A stretch of DNA of 64,000 nucleotides from Mesostigma viride (lineage: Eukaryota > Streptophyta > Mesostigmatophyceae > Mesostigmatales > Mesostigmataceae): assembly GCA_009746045.1 (NCBI GenBank), contig RPFO01000154.1, positions 8,745,693 through 8,809,692 on the forward strand, given 5' to 3'. Positions 23,122-34,018 of the stretch are shown here, piece by piece; positions within the stretch are counted from its first letter, which is position 1, and the number at the start of each line of letters is the position of its first letter. The notes below the pieces were generated by a model, which was not told the origin of the DNA, made no database searches, and worked only from the letters and a program-made list of their open reading frames with translations. The translations under genes were made by a program, and so were the position numbers.

Positions 23122-24180
23122 CGATGTTTGTGTTGGCGACGGATCTGGCCATTTTGCAGCATAGTCTCGGGTGCCTTCTCTCATGGGAACCTTTGGGTGG
23201 AAGCCTTCTGTGCTGGCACCCAGCAAAGGTGTTAATTCTGTCTGTATGGGGAGTACGACACAAATACACCATCTAATTACGGACGCTTGCTGAATTGCAT
23301 GGCCACATTCAGCGCTTTCGTGGCTGTAGCTCGCCCTGGCACGACAAACACGGCATTTCAAGGCAGTTGTTTGCGATGCCAAGAAGGAAGGTGTTCGTGG
23401 CAGCCACCCCTCCTTGGAGGGGTCAGATCTATAATCCTGTTACGAACGTATGCAAACATGTGGCCAAGTATGCCATGGACCCATACTTACGCAAGACACA
23501 AGGCATGACGCGGTGGTGAGTGAGGTGGTTATACTTTTGGGACCTGAATCTGGCCAGAGAATTGCTGGCAATCTGCAGCAAAATCTTGCTGCCAGTCCTA
23601 GCAGCCTCGATGAAAGGCTTGATAGTTGCCACTCCAACTGGGTTGAGCAATTTATTTATGAATCAAACACGTGCTCCCGGTGGGGAGTCACAGAGCACCA
23701 AAGCGCTTATAATTCCTGAGTGTGCACAACAGGAAAGGGGCCAGAGGCCCCCCCTTCCCTCGTGCCGCAGGAATGCCACATGGTGCGCAATCGGACCCAT
23801 CGAAACGATCCGGCATCCCCTGTGGGTGCAAGAAGCCCCTTGTGGGCATTGCATTACTATGGGGACATGAGCAGACATGCAGACTGTGCTGGGCCGTGGG
23901 CGGTACATATCAGTAGCGCAGGTCTGGCTGGTGTCTGTAACTTGGGCGACTGGCTAGGCTATACTGGCTATTGGCTAGGGCATACAGGCATGGCCATTCC
24001 TTTCACTGGTCATGCATAACCATTGCACATGGCATGTCAGGTAGTGTCCAGGTATGCATCACCCAAACGGGAGTTGTCCCGTCCGTAAGTAAGTCAGTAC
24101 ACGTGTAAGTAAGTACGTGATTAATTAATTAATTAAGTAAGTGTGTGTCATGCGCATGGGCATGCCACGGAGTACTATGC
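23122..24180. other. CTU1 3' flank, no recognised gene
   Basis: No exon or element is recognised. Short ORFs here lack family features and overlap one another on both strands. A GTAAGTAAG/TTAATTAA simple-sequence patch lies at about 24083-24145. Confidence 0.5.
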
Positions 24181-24184
24181 TAAT

Positions 24185-25115
24185 CGGTATAAAACTGGCT
24201 TTTGCATTTCCAATTTCAAAGTTTCGCACAAAGCTAGGCAAAAGGAAGGTCGCGGGTCCGCGGAACTTGGATAGGCGCGGCGCTAGCTGTTTGTACTTTG
24301 CATTGGACGTTTCTAGATGGCACGGGTCGCGTTGCGGGAGTTATAACGCCCGGACGATGTAGGATCTGTGTGATCGAAAACTGAAGTCGTGGGCGGAAGG
24401 GTCAGAGATTGCTGGAAAAGGGCGACGCGCCACGACTGATTGGTAGTACTGTACGACGGTGTACGTTGAACGGAATGTCCGGTCAGCGATGAATCTCACG
24501 CTGTACTTGATGTTCAGTGTCCTGGCCCTCGGCCGTTTCCAAATCTCTGCTGCTCATGTGCGGCGTGGGCACTGGGCAACAACACGTTGTACTTGAGTGT
24601 GGACAGGAGCCGTTGCGTCGCGCTGTGCTGTGGCGAACTTATTCTCCGCCGTCGGATAGCACCATCAATAAGTGTCAATGGTCGTCGATGAACCCAATGC
24701 ACCCCATGAACGAAAAGAAGTACAAATTGGCGCGGCGGCGCAGGCGTCAAAATTTGGCAAGTTGCAGAACTTGTAGCCCGGCGGCCCAGCGCTGAATTGA
24801 ATCGAATCGAATCGAATCGAATCGAATCGAATCGAATTGAATCGGACTAATCGGACTAAAACTGGCTTTTGCATTTCAAATTTCAAAGGTCGCGCAAAGC
24901 TAGGCACAAGGGAGGTCGCGAGTCCGCGGAACAGCGGAAAAGCAACAAATAAGGGCGCGGGATAAGAAATCGGACCAAAACAGTGGCTTTTGGACCCGCT
25001 CTGTCAAGGGTGACGGCTGAAAACCTGGATAGGCGCGGCGCTGTTTGTACCATGCATTGGACGTTTCTAGATGGCCCAGGGTCGCGTTGTGGGAATTATA
25101 ACGATATCAGTGATT
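24185..25115 (+). repeat. Pair of diverged direct repeats of an unclassified element
   Basis: About 24186-24360 and 24845-25105 share blocks in the same order: AAAACTGGCTTTTGCATTTC, the AGCTAGGCA..GG.AGGTCGCG block, TGGATAGGCGCGGCGCT, and CATTGGACGTTTCTAGATGG, followed by CAGGGTCGCGTTG or CGGGTCGCGTTG. The second copy is broken by inserted sequence between the blocks. A (GAATC)n run at about 24793-24842 sits just before the second copy. No ORF with known features is present, so the element type is unknown. Confidence 0.65.
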
Positions 25116-25525
25116 TGAATGGTAGTGCATTGGTGGTACTGCACGACGGTATTATTGGACAGAGTTCCCGGTCTGGCAAGCGGATTTAATTTGCATCTGA
25201 CGTTCAGAAAAGGGCTCGGGTACACGACGCGGCACGACATTGTAAAAAGGCTCGCAGAAAAGAAACCTAGGCGACTATTTGGCGCCGCGCGCGGCCCCAA
25301 AAAGCGCGTCGGTCGTGACATTGTTTGCTCCATTGGATCTGCATATACGGCGTTCGTGGGTTGTTTCGAAACCCGGTCGATGAGTTTTTACGGAAAAGTC
25401 GGGTATATAAGCGTTTTTTGACACAACCGTGAAAATGTAGAGTTCGGAATGAACTAAACCTCCTCTGAGAACTTGAGAATTTGAGAACTGGACTCGAGAC
25501 AAAAGGTTGGCCGTCAGCACTCGGC

Positions 25526-26060
25526 AGTTGAGTTGAGTTGAGTTGAGTTGAGTTGAGTTGAGTTGAGTTGAGTTGAGTTGAGTTGAGTTGAGTTGAGTTG
25601 AGTTGAGTTGAGTTGAGTTGAGTTGAGTTGAGTTGAGTTGAGTTGAGTTGAGTTGAGTTGAGTTGAGTTGAGTTGAGTTGAGTTGAGTTGAGTTGAGTTG
25701 AGTTGAGTTGAGTTGAGTTGAGTTGAGTTGAGTTGAGTTGAGTTGAGTTGAGTTGAGTTGAGTTGAGTTGAGTTGAGTTGAGTTGAGTTGAGTTGAGTTG
25801 AGTTGAGTTGAGTTGAGTTGAGTTGAGTTGAGTTGAGTTGAGTTGAGTTGAGTTGACTTGAATTGAGTTGAGTTGAGTTGAGTTGAGTTGAGTTGAGTTG
25901 AGTTGAGTTGAGTTGAGTTGAGTTGAGTTGAGTTGAGTTGAGTTGAGTTGAGTTGAGTTGAGTTGAGTTGAGTTGAGTTGAGTTGAGTTGAGTTGAGTTG
26001 AGTTGAGTTGAGTTGAGTTGAGTTGAGTTGAGTTGAGTTGAGTTGAGTTGAGTTGAGTTT
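25526..26060. repeat. (TTGAG)n pentanucleotide array, about 105 copies
   Basis: An almost perfect pentamer run of about 530 bp; the only clear interruption is TTGACTTGAAT near 25856. The flanks TTGAGAACTGGACTCGAGACA (left) and TTTGGACTCGAGACAATC (right) share GGACTCGAGACA as a direct repeat, so the array sits between two copies of a 12-bp sequence. Minus-strand ORFs of 197-277 codons (Leu-Asn-Ser-Thr-Gln) are artefacts. Confidence 0.97.
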
Positions 26061-26164
26061 GAGTTGAGTTTGGACTCGAGACAATCAGTACAAAACGCAC
26101 ATCTCATTAGAAATACGCTAATCTCATTAGAAAAATAATTACACGAAAGTTACAAACATCGTCT

Positions 26165-26840
26165 GCATCATGCCCCAACCATATAGTCACTATAGAGGGG
26201 GATATAATCCTCATTCGAGCTGTCCTCTACTGTAATGGCAGACGAGGCGGTAGTGTAGCGGCTATCCTCAGGGACAATAACCTCCACCTGCGGACTTCTA
26301 CCCTGCGCTTCTACCAATGGGCGCCGCGGGGCCCGTGGGGAGAAAACAGGGGCATGCCCCGCAGGAAGGTGCTTATCGCAGACGGCAGCCCATTTCTCCT
26401 TGTCTATCATGCGGGCGCGGAGTACAAATAATCCCAGAAGCCCTAGCTGCATCCTCAAGCAGTTGTGTCACATAGGTCCGCCGGTCGCACCGCGTCGGTG
26501 CAGGGGGCGCGCAAGTTTGCCAGTGGGTTGCGACGGGACAAGGGGACCCTGCCACAGCTAGGACTCTTGTTGAACTCTTGCATCGTTCGGTTGGTCAAAG
26601 ACTATGACCGAGAGATTATGCTCCGTCAAGTCCGGTGTTTTTTGCAACGTCACCCACATCTGTTCGGTGCTGCCCCTTGGCACAAGCTCTACAAACAGGT
26701 CGTGGACCGGCTGGATCGCGTAGTAACTCCGCACGTACGTACATGCATAGATAGCTGAACCCTGTGTCAGATGCCAGATCTCCTTTTCTGCCGTTCCGAG
26801 CTTGGCACTGGATTCGTTCTCCACATCGTCGCGTCGCTAC
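26165..26840 (-). mobile_element. Decayed copy of the same ORF found in the PIF/Harbinger-type element
   Basis: On the minus strand 26823-26565 encodes a segment almost identical to 33391-33660 on the plus strand: NESSAKLGTA, then YYAIQPVHDLFVELVPRG and LQKTPDLTEHN. Downstream open segments (YVTQLLEDAARA; LRARMIDKEKWAAVC) may be the rest of that protein. No 23-bp inverted ends are found around this copy, and its upstream end meets the tail of the LINE at about 26850-26906, so it is broken. Function is unknown; a transposon accessory protein is the simplest reading. Confidence 0.5.
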
Positions 26841-26849
26841 AGTAACACG

Positions 26850-28745
26850 ATTAATTAATTGATTAATTAATTGATTAATTAATTAATTAGTTAACTAATC
26901 AATATACACGTGACTGTGTCAGGTGAGATAATAAGTCCTCACTGGGAGGGGAACATGGGATGGAATGGATGATGCTAGCTATCTAGTTTCTACTTGCAGG
27001 GTTGTGGGCACCATGCACGGCCCGAATCGCTATGAATGCCAAACGCAGTCGATCACACGCGGAGCCCCCACAGACTCTATTGGGGGACGTGGTCCCTTGC
27101 ATCACTACTTGCCATCTATCCTTGTGAATTTAAAACCATGCTGCCTCCATATTACAGACAAACCAGGAGGCTGCCCTGGTGTGAGCCCGTCTCGTCTAGG
27201 GTAGCACGTATGGCCAATGATGCCTAATCTTAGTATCACGGAAAGTCCTGACAGGTTGCGGCCCTGCCGCACGCGGCCTGGGGCACGCCAGGTGAGGACA
27301 AAACGTCCAGGCTGGGCGGGCTTGGTGCCAGCAAGTCTATTATTATCTGATGTGTCTACCTGATCTGTGCGGGCCAGGTGCCCGGCAAGGCCGGCCCAGG
27401 CGCAGGCCTGCACCTAAGAATGTGGGAAACATAGGGCAAATCAGCGTACAAATCCTCATTACTAATGTGCAAACCAAAGGGGATATCAAGGGCCTTGCGC
27501 ATGGCATCTTGGTGTTACGTGCCAGGATTTGGTACACTCTAACCTGAGCTACATAGCGAAAGATCAACTGTGCCGCCAGTGCCAGTACTATGTACTACTA
27601 AGGAAGAATCAAGGTGGCCTAAAGCAGATTCCACTTCACGACTGGGGTCGTGAGATATCTAGCACTGTATCGCACGACTTGATGCCAAGCTAATTAATAC
27701 ACACTTATGATGGCTAGCGAGAACAACTACAAATGGATAGTTGCCCCAGGTTCAATGAGTAGGCTGCATCGCACTTAACATTCATCGAACCAAGAGGACG
27801 AGACTCTGATCCTCAGATCAATTTCACCTAGGTCCGCCACCAAGCTGGCAAGTAGGCGCCAACATGGCGCCGACCTTCCAGAGCTACTCCGAAACAGTCC
27901 ACACAAGATTCTGCCTGACAACCCGGGCCGCCATCGACCCTATACAGAATCCACGCATGACCACCAAATCTCAACCAGCCATAATTAAAGTACGCAGCAC
28001 GGGCCTGCACGGCGCGACTGCACCGGCCCCTAGAAGATCTCGTACTTCAACCTACTAGGCCCAAAATAATTATTAGTCCGAATTTATCACACAAACTATC
28101 ACAATTCCATACAAAAGTTCTGACTGGAAGGGACAATTCCCAAATTATACTACAAGTCCCGAAATGAGTCCCAAAGTCCTGCGGACTACAGTATGACAGC
28201 AAGCCAAATACACAATTTATTTCATTGTTGCGCCCGTTCCAACAAGGGTCGGGCCCGCAACACTTGGTGACGTTGCCGTCGAGTCGTTTCTCCAGCTCTT
28301 GCGTCAGTGTCCAGGTCTCGGCGCCGGGTCAGGTATTTTCGTCAGAATGACGACCTGGAAGAGGTCATGCTTGACGATCCAGGGTAGGGCGCGGGGTTGC
28401 TCCACCAGCGGCGGTGGTCATGGAGTTGCGCCCACGCCATGCCTCTCCGTGTCGTCAGGTCGTCCTCGCAGTCGCGGGAAGCCAACAGCCGAGCAACTTC
28501 AAGCGGCCTGAAGTACTAAGCTAGGTAGTTGACCTCGGTGTCATCTACTAAGAGGCGTAGTGGGGGCGGGGGCCCGCTCATGCATGCTGAGAGCCAGGGC
28601 CTCCGTTTTGGGGCTGATTAATTCTAGACCAACAGCCCGAGCCTCGAGCGGCAGGCAGTCCAGCCAAAGTTGGGCAGACTCCGGCTTCTCGATCATTGAG
28701 CGTCATGTCATCGGCAGAAATCAGGGGCAGCTAGTAAATTTTGCC
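26850..28745 (-). mobile_element. LINE (non-LTR retrotransposon) 3' part, split by a solo LTR
   Basis: Read on the minus strand the element runs from about 28745 to a (TTAA)-type tail at 26850-26906. Upstream part (28745-28268): reverse-transcriptase motif with ADD (LISADDMTL), then GLELISPKTEALALSMHE, and the region corresponding to WAQLHDHRRWW and NDSTATSP, with frameshifts. Downstream part (27512-27000): the C-terminal segment matching the copy at 31.8-32.2 kb (KALxIPFG, ISNEDLYADL, AHLARTDQVDTSD). It then has a 3' UTR ending in a stem-loop at 26907-26925 and the simple-sequence tail. It is 5'-truncated, frameshifted and inactive. The two halves are interrupted by the LTR at 27513-28262. 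Confidence 0.85.
27513..28262. mobile_element. Solo LTR, 750 bp, with 5-bp target duplication
   Basis: Begins TGTTACGTGCC and ends GGGCCCGCAACA, giving imperfect short inverted ends TGTTRCGKGCC and the canonical TG...CA borders. It is flanked on both sides by CTTGG (27508-27512 and 28263-28267). Removing it and one CTTGG restores the LINE reading CATCTTGGTGACGTTGCC, which matches the uninterrupted copy (complement of 31809-31826). No internal gag-pol region is present, so it is a solo LTR left by recombination. Copia or gypsy type cannot be decided from the LTR. Confidence 0.88.
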
Positions 28746-28909
28746 GTTTGAACGGCCCCCCTTCCCCAAGCTCGTTAGTGATCGCCAGGCCAGCTGGCCT
28801 TAGGGGCACATGCGGCCAGCAATGCTAGCTAAGCGGGCACGTGCCTGGCACATAAGATAATCCACTATGCAATCATAAACAGGTACGGCGACATATGGGA
28901 GCTAGCATT

Positions 28910-29115
28910 AATTAATATTAATAGACACGTGACTGCGTCACGTGATCGGCATTTCCCGGCCTCAGTGGGACTGAGGGGAATGAGGGGAACATGGGATGGA
29001 ATGGATCATGATGTAAGCTAGTATCTAGGTCCTAGTTACAGGGTTAATAACATGGTGGGCAACACGGCCCGAATCGATTGCTATGAATGCCATACGCGGT
29101 CACACGAGGATGGGA
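28910..29115 (-). mobile_element. LINE 3'-end fragment (3' UTR, stem-loop and tail only)
   Basis: A severely 5'-truncated copy. On the minus strand it contains the 3' UTR (complement of CGGCCCGAATCG.TATGAATGCC), then the stem-loop at 28926-28944 with perfect 8-bp arms, then an ATTAATATTAAT tail. It has no coding sequence. Confidence 0.75.
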
Positions 29116-29749
29116 GCATTAATTAACCCATTATTAGTCCGCTGACCCAATTGGGGCATTTTCATACCCCCCAAAATGAAAAAAATCATAACTCACAGGC
29201 CACAACTCCAAATACCCTCAACCAAGATGCCAAACATATCTACCTACGCTTCAAGGGCTTTCAGAATCTGCAATAGTACCATGGCTTTATCAAAGCATTT
29301 GGATGACAGCGCCAGTCAAACTTGGCCAAAAGACGATCTTTTTTCCCCAAGAAAAAGTGTACCTACCCCTAACTTCGCAGGGAGGGAAGGGAACCTCAAA
29401 ACCAACGTTGGACAACTTAGTTGGATCGTCCAATGGTGGTTTCCTTGGGTCAGACCACCCGGATAACCCATCAGACCAACAAAACGTGGTCGTATACGTG
29501 TGTGGGTTACGCGCGCGTAAACAGCCATCCATGACATGCAATACAAGAATGCATTATAGCAAGCTACAAAAGACTGCCAACGGTGCTGGAATACAAACAT
29601 GCTGCATACCTGCACTATAACGGAATGATGTGTTCCAAAGAAATGCCATAAACTGGGCACTTTCAGGGCTAATACCATTGAATCTCTACAGCAGACATGG
29701 AAGCTTGCTAAACAGTGCACTTATAAGCTCGTCAAATATAATGCATGGA

Positions 29750-29990
29750 AGACATATATATTGTCCTGGAGGAGTTTGGGGCCATGGGGCCCCTGACCTC
29801 CGCCTTCTTCAAGGAGTGTTGCCGGCTCCGGGAGGACCGGCTGGACCTGGAGGGCCAGCGGGCCCCATGATCGGCGCGGACCTGGACGTCATATTGGCGT
29901 CAGCGCTTGTCGGTGGCGCTGACTCGGGCCATGGCTGACATCATGCTCCGCCGTACGCGGGCTGATTTTGCGGTGCAGCAGGGCTATTAG
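29750..29990 (+). mobile_element. Remnant of a second LINE family, C-terminal end of ORF2 (decayed copy)
   Basis: Encodes VLEEFGAMGPLTSAFFKECC and REDRLDLEGQRAP, then a stop and frameshift, and in another frame WRQRLSVALTRAMADIML followed by RRTRADF. This is a damaged relative of the copy at 30150-30486. The pattern (conserved FGxxGPxxxxFxxxC, then RLSxALTR near the C-terminus) matches the end of plant and algal LINE ORF2 proteins from general knowledge. Confidence 0.6.
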
Positions 29991-30149
29991 GTTCCTCCCG
30001 TTAGGCGTTTCCATTGGTCTTATCGTAGTATAGAGCGCTTTGACATGGCTCTGTATATAGGTTTATAGCTGGGTGTTTGCTTTGGTTTGAGTGATTTCAC
30101 TCTGCTGTAAGTATAATTATATTTTTAACATATATATTATTCTTTGCGG

Positions 30150-30486
30150 TCGCCACATCCTCCGGGCGGCTGTGGATGCCGGCGCTGCTGCCGCTGTGGC
30201 TGAGCGCGACAAGTTTGCCTCCTACGGCAATGTGGGGCCCCACCGGGTCATCCCCTTTGTCCTTGAGGAGTTCGGGGCCATGGGCCCCAAGACAGCGGAG
30301 TTTTTCCACGAGTGCTGCCAGCGCCGTGAAGACCGCCTCGACCTCGAGGGTCAGACCGCCCCGTGGTCGGCCCACACGTGGTCCTCGTATTGGCGGCAGC
30401 GTCTGTCACTCGCCCTCACTCGCACCGTGGCTGATGTGTTATTCCGCCGCACCCGGGCCGACTTTGTCGCGACCCATGCGGTCTAG
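30150..30486 (+). mobile_element. Remnant of a second LINE family, C-terminal end of ORF2 (better-preserved copy)
   Basis: Open to the stop at 30484-30486: DAGAAAAVAERDKFASYG, VIPFVLEEFGAMGPKTAEFF, HECCQRREDRLDLEGQ, WRQRLSLALTRTVADVLFRR. The arrangement is typical of the tail of a LINE reverse-transcriptase protein. The catalytic domains are absent, so this is a 5'-truncated insertion. Upstream (30000-30150) is AT-rich and holds nothing recognised. Confidence 0.65.
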
Positions 30487-31493
30487 ATTCCTTCCAGGCC
30501 TGCATGGTGGGCCGGCAGCGCTGTTGCTGCGTGTAGTTTTGTGATGTATAGTTAGTTGTACCTTGTGCCGCTGGCGTGATCCTTGGATGTCTGTGTCAGA
30601 TTACTATTAATTTCTTCAGGGTTATTCTCCCAGTTCTCGGGTTTTTCCTTATGTTGCATGCCTATCTCACCTCCGTAATCTATCATTCTCAATGAATATA
30701 TATTATTATATGGAATATTCCGCTGCAAACAACACGCAAACACGTTGTCGTACATGGCTCGTTCATGTCCTGCACGGACTCCGCTGGCCGGGACCCTCAT
30801 ATCTCACACATACCGTTGCTCTACAGGCTAATTAAGGCCGCCATAGCCTCATCCTGCATGCATCCTCCATGATTATACCAGATTGATGTTCCGCTCAAAG
30901 ATGACCTATAAACGCGTCCGCATTCCCAGCTAACGCTGCAGCGGACATCCCGTACCAAACCTGGATGCTTGGGCTGGCGCAGACTGCCGGCCATAAGGAG
31001 AAAATCGACATATGATAAACGATGAACCATCTGGCACTGACGACCAAGAAAGCACTATTTTCCTACCTGTATTTTCCCAATCCTATAAATCTGGCCATGC
31101 CCAACCTACGAAAATCACGCATCGACGTTCTGCATGAGCAACATTCTGAACCGTTTCTGGCCGCGAGACGCAAAATTTCCATGAGTAACGGCACGCTGGC
31201 AGCCATATATCTCATTACGCGCGCGCGAGCGAAAATTTCCCGCCAAAGTCACGTGATACTGTCTCAAGGCACGTTGTAATTACCAGGCTATGGCAAATAT
31301 TACCCCCAAACCTATGCATCACCTTCGTCCCTAAGTGTTCCCGGACCCATGACCGGACCGAACTTGCAAGCATCCGTCACGGGTGGCGCGGCGCTTTCGG
31401 CGCGGCGCGAATTACGACCGTTGGTGGTCAAGCTACCTGAAATTTCGTGTGGTTTACGGAACGAAATTACGTGTCTAATAATTAATATTATTA

Positions 31494-31584
31494 GACACGT
31501 GACTGCGTCACGTGAGCATAAGTCCTCAGTCGGTGGGAGGGGATCATGGGATGGATCGAATGGATGATGTAAGCTATATCTAGG
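31494..31584 (-). mobile_element. LINE 3'-terminal fragment, opposite orientation to the adjacent copy
   Basis: Read on the minus strand this is the last 90 bp of the LINE: 3' UTR, stem-loop (31496-31514, perfect arms) and AT-rich tail (TAATATTAATTATT to the left). It joins a plus-strand LINE body at about 31585, so the two form terminal inverted sequences around 31.49-32.39 kb. Confidence 0.7.
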
Positions 31585-32440
31585 TCGCGGCAGTTGGCTT
31601 CCCGACTGCGAGGACGACCTGACGACACAGATCGGCATGGGGTGGGCGCAACTCCATGACCACCGCCGCTGGTGGAGCAACCCCGCCCTACCCCAGATCG
31701 TCAAGCGTGACCTCTTCAAGGTCATCATTCTGACGATCCTGCCTACGGCGCCGAGACCTGGACACCGGTGACGCATGCGCAGGAGCTGGAGCAACGACTC
31801 GACGGCAACGTCACCAAGATGCTGCGCAAGGCCCTTAACATCCCCTTTGGTTTGCACATTAGTAATGAGGATTTGTACGCTGATTTGCCCTATGTTTCCC
31901 ACATTTTTTGGCACAGGCGCCTGGACCTAGCCGCGCACCTGGCCCGCACAGATCAGGTAGACACATCAGATAGACCAGCTGGCACCAAGCCCGCCCAGCC
32001 TAGGCGATATGTCCTCACCTGGCGTGCCCCAGGCCGCGCGAGGCAGGGCCTCCACCCGTGGACTTTTCGTGATAGACTCGGCATGGACATGTGCTACACT
32101 AGACGTGACGGGCTCACACCCGGGCAGCCTCCTGGTTTGTCTGTAATATGGAGGCAGATTGTACGCAAGGATAGATGGCAAGTAGCGATGAAGGAGACCA
32201 CCCCCAAGTCTGTGGGGGCTCCGCGTGCCGCGTGCCGAGTGTGACCGCGTATGGCATTCATAGCGATTCGGGCCGCGGTGCCCGCAACCCTGTAACTAGG
32301 ACCTACTAGATAGCTTACACCATCCATTCTATCCCATGTTGTTCCCCTCCCACTGAGGACTTATGCTCACGTGGCGCAGTCACGTGTCTATTAATTAATT
32401 AATTAATTAATTATTAATTAATTAATTAAAATTAATTAAT
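31585..32440 (+). mobile_element. LINE copy: end of reverse-transcriptase ORF, 3' UTR, stem-loop and (TTAA)n tail
   Basis: The best coding copy of the family here. Frames give IGMGWAQLHDHRRWWSNP, then after one frameshift YGAETWTPVTHAQELEQRLD, KMLRKALNIPFGLHISNEDL, YADLPYVSHIFWHRRLDLAA and GRARQGLHPWTFRDRLG, ending with a stop near 32244. The YGAETW...RLD..MLR..L.I......NEDLY..LP pattern is the conserved region after the reverse transcriptase of many LINEs. The 3' stem-loop is at 32368-32386 and a pure TTAA-type tail runs from 32391 to about 32440. Truncated and frameshifted, so not autonomous. Confidence 0.82.
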
Positions 32441-32444
32441 TAAT

Positions 32445-32665
32445 CTAGGTCCTATAGTTACAGGGTTGTGGGCACCACGGCCCGAATCGCTATGAATGCC
32501 ATTCGCGGTCACACGCGGAGCCCCCACAGACTTGGGGGTGGTCTCCTTCATCACTACTTGCCATCTATTCTTGCCTGTACCGTCTGCCTCCATATAAAAG
32601 ACAAACCAGGAGGCTGCCCGGGTGTGAGCCTGTCACGTCTAGTGTAGCACATGGATGTAGCACAT
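32445..32665 (-). mobile_element. Third LINE copy in inverted orientation, lacking its 3' stem-loop
   Basis: The complement of this segment repeats the 3' part of the previous copy (CACACCCGGGCAGCCTCCTG, TATGGAGGCAGA, CAAGTAGTGATGAAGGAGAC, CCGAATCGCTATGAATGCC in complementary order). It abuts the TTAA-rich tail of the preceding copy tail to tail, forming an imperfect palindrome with arms of about 200 bp. The final stem-loop and UTR end are missing. Confidence 0.75.
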
Positions 32666-33390
32666 GGATGGGAGAATTTATTAATTGATTGATGAATAAA
32701 TTTTAAATTGATAAAGCGTTTTCCGCAGACCGGCACTAAACACAAATGGTTAATTTCACCTTTGCGGCGTGCCAAATCAGAAAATCAGAATAGACGGATG
32801 GGAGCATACCCAGGAATAAAGAATAAATTAATGCCCGGACTTACTTACTATGCAAGCATTTAGGGTGTTTCCACACTTGACTTCGCCTAGGCAAAATTGG
32901 GTTGTGGGTGAACCCTGGGTATCAAGGAGACAACCAGCGCAGGCCAGAAATCGGGAGAATCCAGACCATGGTAGCTCGAGCCTGCCGTTATCTTGTCCGC
33001 GTGTTCGAGTCGTTCAGGATGATGAAAATGAATGGTGATGGAAATGTGTAGCCTTGTGCATTGAAATTATGGCTGGCTTACGTGTAGAGCGACTAGATGA
33101 CCTAGACGCTGGGGCCGGAAACAGCATGCTTGATCAGGGCGTGTGTTTCGAGCCTAACTGGCCGGGAGTGTCTAGTGGTGAGCACCATTGCTGCGATCGC
33201 TCTCCCACCATTTACGAGGAAATACCCGCAAATGGAAAACCACTGAAAAGGTCTAGCTAGTCAGTCATCACGTTAGCCATGCCATGATCCCAAACGTCCA
33301 AGAACTGCACACGGTGCAAAGGCAAAAAGCAGGAGGACAGCATTTTCAAACGTGCGGCGGGAACCAAAAGCCCGCGTATGCCAGAAAACA

Positions 33391-33700
33391 TCGTGTTGCT
33401 GCAGCGACGCGACGATGTGGACAACGAATCCAGTGCCAAGCTCGGAACGGCCGCAAAGGAGATCTGGCATCACAGGGTTCAGATGTGCGGAGATACTATG
33501 CGATCCAGCCGGTCCACGACCTGTTTGTAGAGCTTGTGCCAAGGGGCAGCACCGAACAGATGTGGGTGACGTTGCAAAAAACACCGGACTTGACGGAGCA
33601 TAATGTCTCAGTCATAGTCTTTGACCAGCAAACGATGCAAGAGTTCAACAAGAGTCGTGATGAAAATCATGAAATCGACACGATAAGAACAAAGACGAGA
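33391..33700 (+). pseudogene. Partial ORF inside the Harbinger-type element, unknown protein
   Basis: Encodes NESSAKLGTAAKEIWH in one frame and RRYYAIQPVHDLFVELVPRG, MWVTLQKTPDLTEHNVSVIV in the next, so at least one frameshift separates the halves relative to the copy at 26.6-26.8 kb. Composition is that of a real protein. The two nearly identical copies in unlike surroundings mark it as mobile-element coding sequence. The family is not recognised. Confidence 0.5.
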
Positions 33701-33982
33701 AAAAAACCTGGGTATGCCCCTAAACACCCTCAGGCTCCGGGAGAGGCCTTTATATTCTCGATCCTGGGCTATCGGGGGTTAGCATGCAACCTACCCCCAC
33801 ACCCATCATCATGGCCGAGCGCACGGTCGTCTTGGATAGTCCGGATGACGCGGAGTTGCTATCTGTGACTCCAGACCTGGGCGAGTGAGTCGCGCCACTT
33901 GCCTTCACAGGTGAAATATCTGCGTAGAAAAGTACCTCATCGGGTACTCCGTGGCATGGCGCACCTTCAGTGCATTTTCACG

Positions 33983-33983
33983 G

Positions 33984-34018
<35 letters not shown>
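33983..34018. repeat. (TTAC)n microsatellite inside the Harbinger-type element
   Basis: Nine TTAC units in a row within the transposon interior, just downstream of GTGCATTTTCACGG. Too short to affect the call of the element. Confidence 0.9.

Noticed and set aside
31494-32391. DNA transposon with about 100-bp terminal inverted repeats carrying a reverse-transcriptase piece
   Set aside because: The inverted ends are the LINE's own 3' end (stem-loop plus tail), found alone at other sites; oppositely oriented LINE insertions explain it better.
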